DNA from: Candidatus Sulfopaludibacter sp. SbA3
GTDB taxonomy: Bacteria; Acidobacteriota; Terriglobia; Bryobacterales; Bryobacteraceae
Direction of reading: 5' to 3'
DNA: 7,912 nt
Assembly: GCA_945861255.1 (NCBI GenBank)
Contig: CAMAUG010000178.1
Coordinates: 1 to 7,912 of the forward strand
Positions 6,085 to 7,912 of this stretch are shown here, one piece after another. The notes under the pieces are model-generated. The model was given only the letters and a program-made list of their open reading frames with translations. It was not told where the DNA came from and did not search any database. The position numbers and the translations under genes were made by a program. The first letter of the stretch is position 1, and each line of letters opens with the position of its first letter.

Positions 6085-6648
6085 TCACTCCGTGGCTCGC
6101 ACTTCGCGCAAGCGCTCCATGAGAACCGGCGCCAACGTGGCTTCAATCTCGGGAGTGATCAAGCCCACCGCGTCCATGTCCTGAACGTGCACCTTGTCCT
6201 TGAGCCGGAAACTGGTGAGCTTCATGTGGACCAGGTCCACGACGGGGGCGATGAGGATGCCTTCCTTGGTACGAACCGGCGCGGAGGCGGGGACCGGCTC
6301 AACGTATTGCGGACGGACCTTTTCATTCAGAAAAACGACGTGTACCGCGCCGCGCGCGCCGGGGTGCTGCGCGTCCAGGAACATGTCAACGCCCGCTACA
6401 TGCCGGAACGTGAAGCCGTGCGGCTCCAGTGCGGACTGGATCGCTGGAAGATCACGGCGTTCGATCCCCGCATCAACGTCCTTGGTGAGCCTCGCCGCCA
6501 GTGGATCCACTGGATCCACGTGCAAAAATACAGCCAGCCCGCCAACCACGCGGTAAGGGATTCCCGCTGCGTCCAGCGCCGCGCCAAATCGCTTCGACAC
6601 ATCGAGGATACGTTCCACGGCTTCCTCGAATATGGTATTCGCAAGCAC
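6085..6648 (-). CDS. Nucleotidyltransferase-like protein (AbiEii/MNT-like fold)
   Basis: A 187-residue cytosolic protein without an export signal. It shows the minimal nucleotidyltransferase signature: VVGGLAV (34-40), then TKDVD with Asp57 and Asp59 as the likely metal ligands. Further on are HVVFLNEKVRP (103-113) and a helix with MKLTSFRLKDKVHVQDMD (142-159) resembling the LKL...R.KD..D segment of AbiEii-type and other stand-alone nucleotidyltransferases. Relatives include type IV toxins such as AbiEii, but no antitoxin-like small gene is adjacent, so a toxin role is not supported. The start is GTG (6646-6648), as no ATG fits, with a poor ribosome binding site. A perfect 9-bp tandem repeat (6502-6519) encodes VDPVDP between the GG and DxD motifs. 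It begins 49 bp after the prolyl isomerase stop without a strong terminator between, so cotranscription is likely. Confidence 0.75.
   Translation of the reverse strand: MLANTIFEEAVERILDVSKRFGAALDAAGIPYRVVGGLAVFLHVDPVDPLAARLTKDVDAGIERRDLPAIQSALEPHGFTFRHVAGVDMFLDAQHPGARGAVHVVFLNEKVRPQYVEPVPASAPVRTKEGILIAPVVDLVHMKLTSFRLKDKVHVQDMDAVGLITPEIEATLAPVLMERLREVRATE
6502..6519. repeat. Perfect 9-bp tandem duplication inside the nucleotidyltransferase gene
   Basis: TGGATCCAC occurs twice in a row (6502-6510, 6511-6519). Read on the minus strand it encodes VDP twice (residues 44-49), so the frame is preserved. Confidence 0.9.
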
Positions 6649-6697
6649 GGTTTTTTCTCGACCTTTTCGCGGCCGCGACAGCGCCGCTGCGAATCGG

Positions 6698-7573
6698 CTA
6701 GCGCCCGAAGTACGTCTTATCGAACGTAATCGAAGTCTTGTTCCTCAGCTCATCGATCGCCTTCTGCGCCAGCTCGGGTTTCAACTTTTCGTCGATTTCC
6801 GATTGTACGTCCTCGAACTTCTTGCTTTCGTGTTTCTGCACCTGGATCACGTGATAGCCAAACTGCGTCTTGACCGGCTCGCTGACGTCGCCGGTCTTCA
6901 ACGCGAACGCGGTCTCTTCGAATGCAGGCACCATCCGTCCGCGGCTGAACTCGCCAAGTTCTCCGCCGTTGGAACCGGAACCGGTGTCGTCGGATTCGGC
7001 CTTGGCCAGATCCTCGAACTTGCCGCCCGCGACGATCTTCGCGCGCAGGTCTTTCGCTTTGGTCAGCGCTTCTTCGTCGGTCAGCTCTGTTTGGCCGGTC
7101 TTCATGGGCACGGGCGAGCCCTTCATGCGAATCAGGATGTGGCGCGCGGTCACCAGGTCGTAGTCGTTCTTATGATCGTTATAATAGGTGCGCTTCGCGG
7201 CTTCGTCCGCCACCAGCTTCCCATTGATCTGCTGGAACAATGCGCTAGCCAGGATCTGGTCGGAGCGCAGCATGAGCTGCAGCTTGGTTTCCGGCGCCTG
7301 ATCTATCTTCTGCTTGCGCGCTTCCTGGGCCAAGGCTTTCAGTTCGGCGAGATTTTCGGCGAGTTTACGCTTGGCGTCGGCCGTGAGTGGCGGGCGCGGC
7401 TGGCCGGGCTGCGGTTGGCTGGCTTGCTCGACGATCTTTTCGAATTCAGACTGCGTGATTTTTTCGTCGCCGACGGTAAGGATCACAGGATCGGCGGCGG
7501 CGGTGGCGGCAGGTTGCTGAGCGAAAACCAACAAGGCGGCAGCCAGGAAACCGGGCAGGAGGGTAATTCTCAT
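6698..7573 (-). CDS. Exported parvulin-type peptidyl-prolyl cis-trans isomerase (SurA/PrsA-like)
   Basis: Catalyses cis-trans isomerisation of prolyl bonds and chaperones exported proteins in the periplasm. From the ATG at 7571-7573 it has 291 residues: a signal peptide (MRITLLPGFLAAALLVFAQ), then VILTVGDEKITQSEFEKIV (about 30-48), typical of the SurA N-terminal chaperone region. A helical linker follows, then one rotamase domain (about 141-247) with TARHILIRM, the acidic loop before GGELGEFSRGRMVPAFEETAF and the closing QFGYHVIQVQKHE. A helical tail rich in Lys and Glu follows. SurA has two rotamase domains; one domain makes this closer to PrsA or PpiC-type proteins. The frame stays open to 7759, but that extension is Arg/Pro-rich and lies entirely inside the long palindrome, so it is rejected. 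It is the first gene of a pair with the nucleotidyltransferase. GGA sits 5 nt before the ATG as a modest ribosome binding site. Confidence 0.92.
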   Translation of the reverse strand: MRITLLPGFLAAALLVFAQQPAATAAADPVILTVGDEKITQSEFEKIVEQASQPQPGQPRPPLTADAKRKLAENLAELKALAQEARKQKIDQAPETKLQLMLRSDQILASALFQQINGKLVADEAAKRTYYNDHKNDYDLVTARHILIRMKGSPVPMKTGQTELTDEEALTKAKDLRAKIVAGGKFEDLAKAESDDTGSGSNGGELGEFSRGRMVPAFEETAFALKTGDVSEPVKTQFGYHVIQVQKHESKKFEDVQSEIDEKLKPELAQKAIDELRNKTSITFDKTYFGR

Positions 7574-7600
7574 TTTTCCAGGATAGCAGCGCAGGCGTAA

Positions 7601-7782
7601 GCAGTGCGGGCGTACCGTAATCCGTCCGTAACTCCGGGGCGCCAGTCTTCCGAGCCGCCATGCGTCAGCATGCGGTGGCCGCACCAGGCAGGTGCTCAAC
7701 AGGCGGCCACTGCACGCTGACGCGTGGCGGCTCGGCGTTGGCGCTGGAATCCTACGCACGGATCACAGGCACCCGATCACGC
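7601..7782. repeat. Very long imperfect palindrome filling a divergent intergenic region
   Basis: The core is a 32-pair stem: 7650-7669 with 7716-7735, and 7671-7682 with 7703-7714. It has one mismatch (7670/7715), two G-T wobbles and a 20-nt apical loop (7683-7702). The arms continue outwards: 7638-7645 with 7738-7745, 7633-7635 with 7746-7748, 7627-7630 with 7753-7756, 7620-7625 with 7758-7763 and 7617-7618 with 7765-7766. Weaker pairing reaches 7601 and 7782. No transposase, coding potential or clear target-site duplication is seen. It could be a MITE-like or REP-type element, a structured RNA or a cruciform. Confidence refers to the structure, not to a function. Confidence 0.9.
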
Positions 7783-7797
7783 TCCAATACCCGGCGG

Positions 7798-7803
7798 TAC
7801 AAT
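7798..7803 (+). promoter_or_regulatory. Candidate -10 box for the enoyl-CoA hydratase gene
   Basis: TACAAT is a 5/6 match to the -10 consensus, which would place transcription start near 7810, shortly before the ATG at 7823. No convincing -35 is found 16-18 nt upstream. Confidence 0.4.
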
Positions 7804-7806
7804 GAA

Positions 7807-7819
7807 GGTCCAAAGGACC
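7807..7819 (+). promoter_or_regulatory. Dyad overlapping the ribosome binding site of the enoyl-CoA hydratase gene
   Basis: GGTCC (7807-7811) pairs with GGACC (7815-7819) across AAA. The Shine-Dalgarno sequence AAAGGA (7812-7817), 5 nt before the ATG at 7823, is partly in this stem. It could lower translation initiation as an RNA hairpin or be a protein-binding dyad in DNA. Confidence 0.5.
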
Positions 7820-7822
7820 GCA

Positions 7823-7912
7823 ATGGCACTGCTGCTCTACCACGTCGAGGCCAATCTCGCCCACATCACTTTGAATCGTCCGGAAAAGCGCAACGCCCTG
7901 AACGGCGAGCTG
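7823..7912 (+). CDS. Enoyl-CoA hydratase/isomerase family protein, N-terminal fragment
   Basis: The first 30 codons are visible before the right edge. After a short MALLLYHVEANLA comes HITLNRPEKRNALNGEL, the signature opening of crotonase-superfamily proteins, in which the NRP-x-x-xNAL segment begins the acyl-CoA binding fold. Members hydrate enoyl-CoA or isomerise acyl-CoA in fatty-acid and related catabolism, in the cytoplasm; the exact reaction needs the rest of the gene. The ATG at 7823 is preferred because AAAGGA lies 5 nt upstream. An in-frame ATG at 7802 would add MKVQRTA and overlap the -10-like TACAAT. It is transcribed divergently from the prolyl isomerase gene, with the long palindrome between them. 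Confidence 0.9.
   Translation, partial: MALLLYHVEANLAHITLNRPEKRNALNGEL

Noticed and set aside
6085..6648. Type IV toxin-antitoxin or abortive-infection module
   Set aside because: Only the nucleotidyltransferase-like fold is present; no antitoxin or second small gene is adjacent.
6061..6729. Plus-strand open frame opposite the nucleotidyltransferase gene
   Set aside because: No recognisable motif, and composition typical of an antisense shadow; the minus strand carries GG and DxD motifs.
6632..7600. Long plus-strand open frame opposite the prolyl isomerase gene
   Set aside because: It is antisense to a clear parvulin gene with full domain signatures. High-GC codon periodicity explains the open antisense frame.
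7574..7759. N-terminal extension of the prolyl isomerase reading frame upstream of 7573
   Set aside because: It is Arg/Pro-rich, lacks protein-like character, precedes a proper signal peptide and coincides with the palindrome, so it is open by base composition only.
7601..7782. Integron attC site
   Set aside because: GCTCAAC (7694-7700) fits the RYYYAAC end motif, but it lies in the apical loop with no paired GTTRRRY partner in the right place, and there is no integrase or cassette array.

Overview
The window reads as a chromosomal segment of a GC-rich soil or sediment bacterium, most likely an Acidobacteriota member of the Solibacter/Bryobacter kind. This is inferred from the mix of families: a PEP-CTERM protein, a two-haem cytochrome resembling the photosynthetic reaction-centre cytochrome subunit, an exported S41 peptidase, a LolA-like exported protein and two small exported proteins of a type I associate with acidobacterial genomes. 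No database search was run. Coding density is high. There are no rRNA, tRNA, CRISPR, transposase or phage genes.

Layout from left to right: the 3' end of a PEP-CTERM surface protein (+, ends 281) followed by a strong hairpin (326-363); a stand-alone CheY-like receiver protein (+, 457-879); a convergent two-gene operon of small exported proteins of unknown role (-, 1918 to 909) whose reading frames overlap by ATGA; a Tat-type exported epoxide hydrolase (+, 2137-3354) ending in a nested hairpin; a small exported two-haem c-type cytochrome (-, 3862-3503) with a near-consensus promoter placed so close to the ATG that the mRNA should be leaderless; a divergent operon of an S41 peptidase and a LolA-like protein (+, 4007-6036, again ATGA-coupled); a convergent minus-strand pair of an exported parvulin-type prolyl isomerase and a nucleotidyltransferase-like protein (-, 7573 to 6085); and the first 30 codons of an enoyl-CoA hydratase/isomerase (+, from 7823).

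Most gene products appear to act outside the cytoplasm: seven of the ten carry an N-terminal export signal or a C-terminal sorting signal. The segment looks like cell-envelope housekeeping (folding, proteolysis, lipoprotein or surface sorting) mixed with metabolic genes, not one dedicated pathway.

The least ordinary element is non-coding. The 249-bp gap between the divergent prolyl isomerase and enoyl-CoA hydratase genes is filled by a very long imperfect palindrome (core 7650-7735, pairing traceable out to about 7617-7766 and perhaps 7601-7782). A second, small dyad (7807-7819) overlaps the ribosome binding site of the enoyl-CoA hydratase gene.
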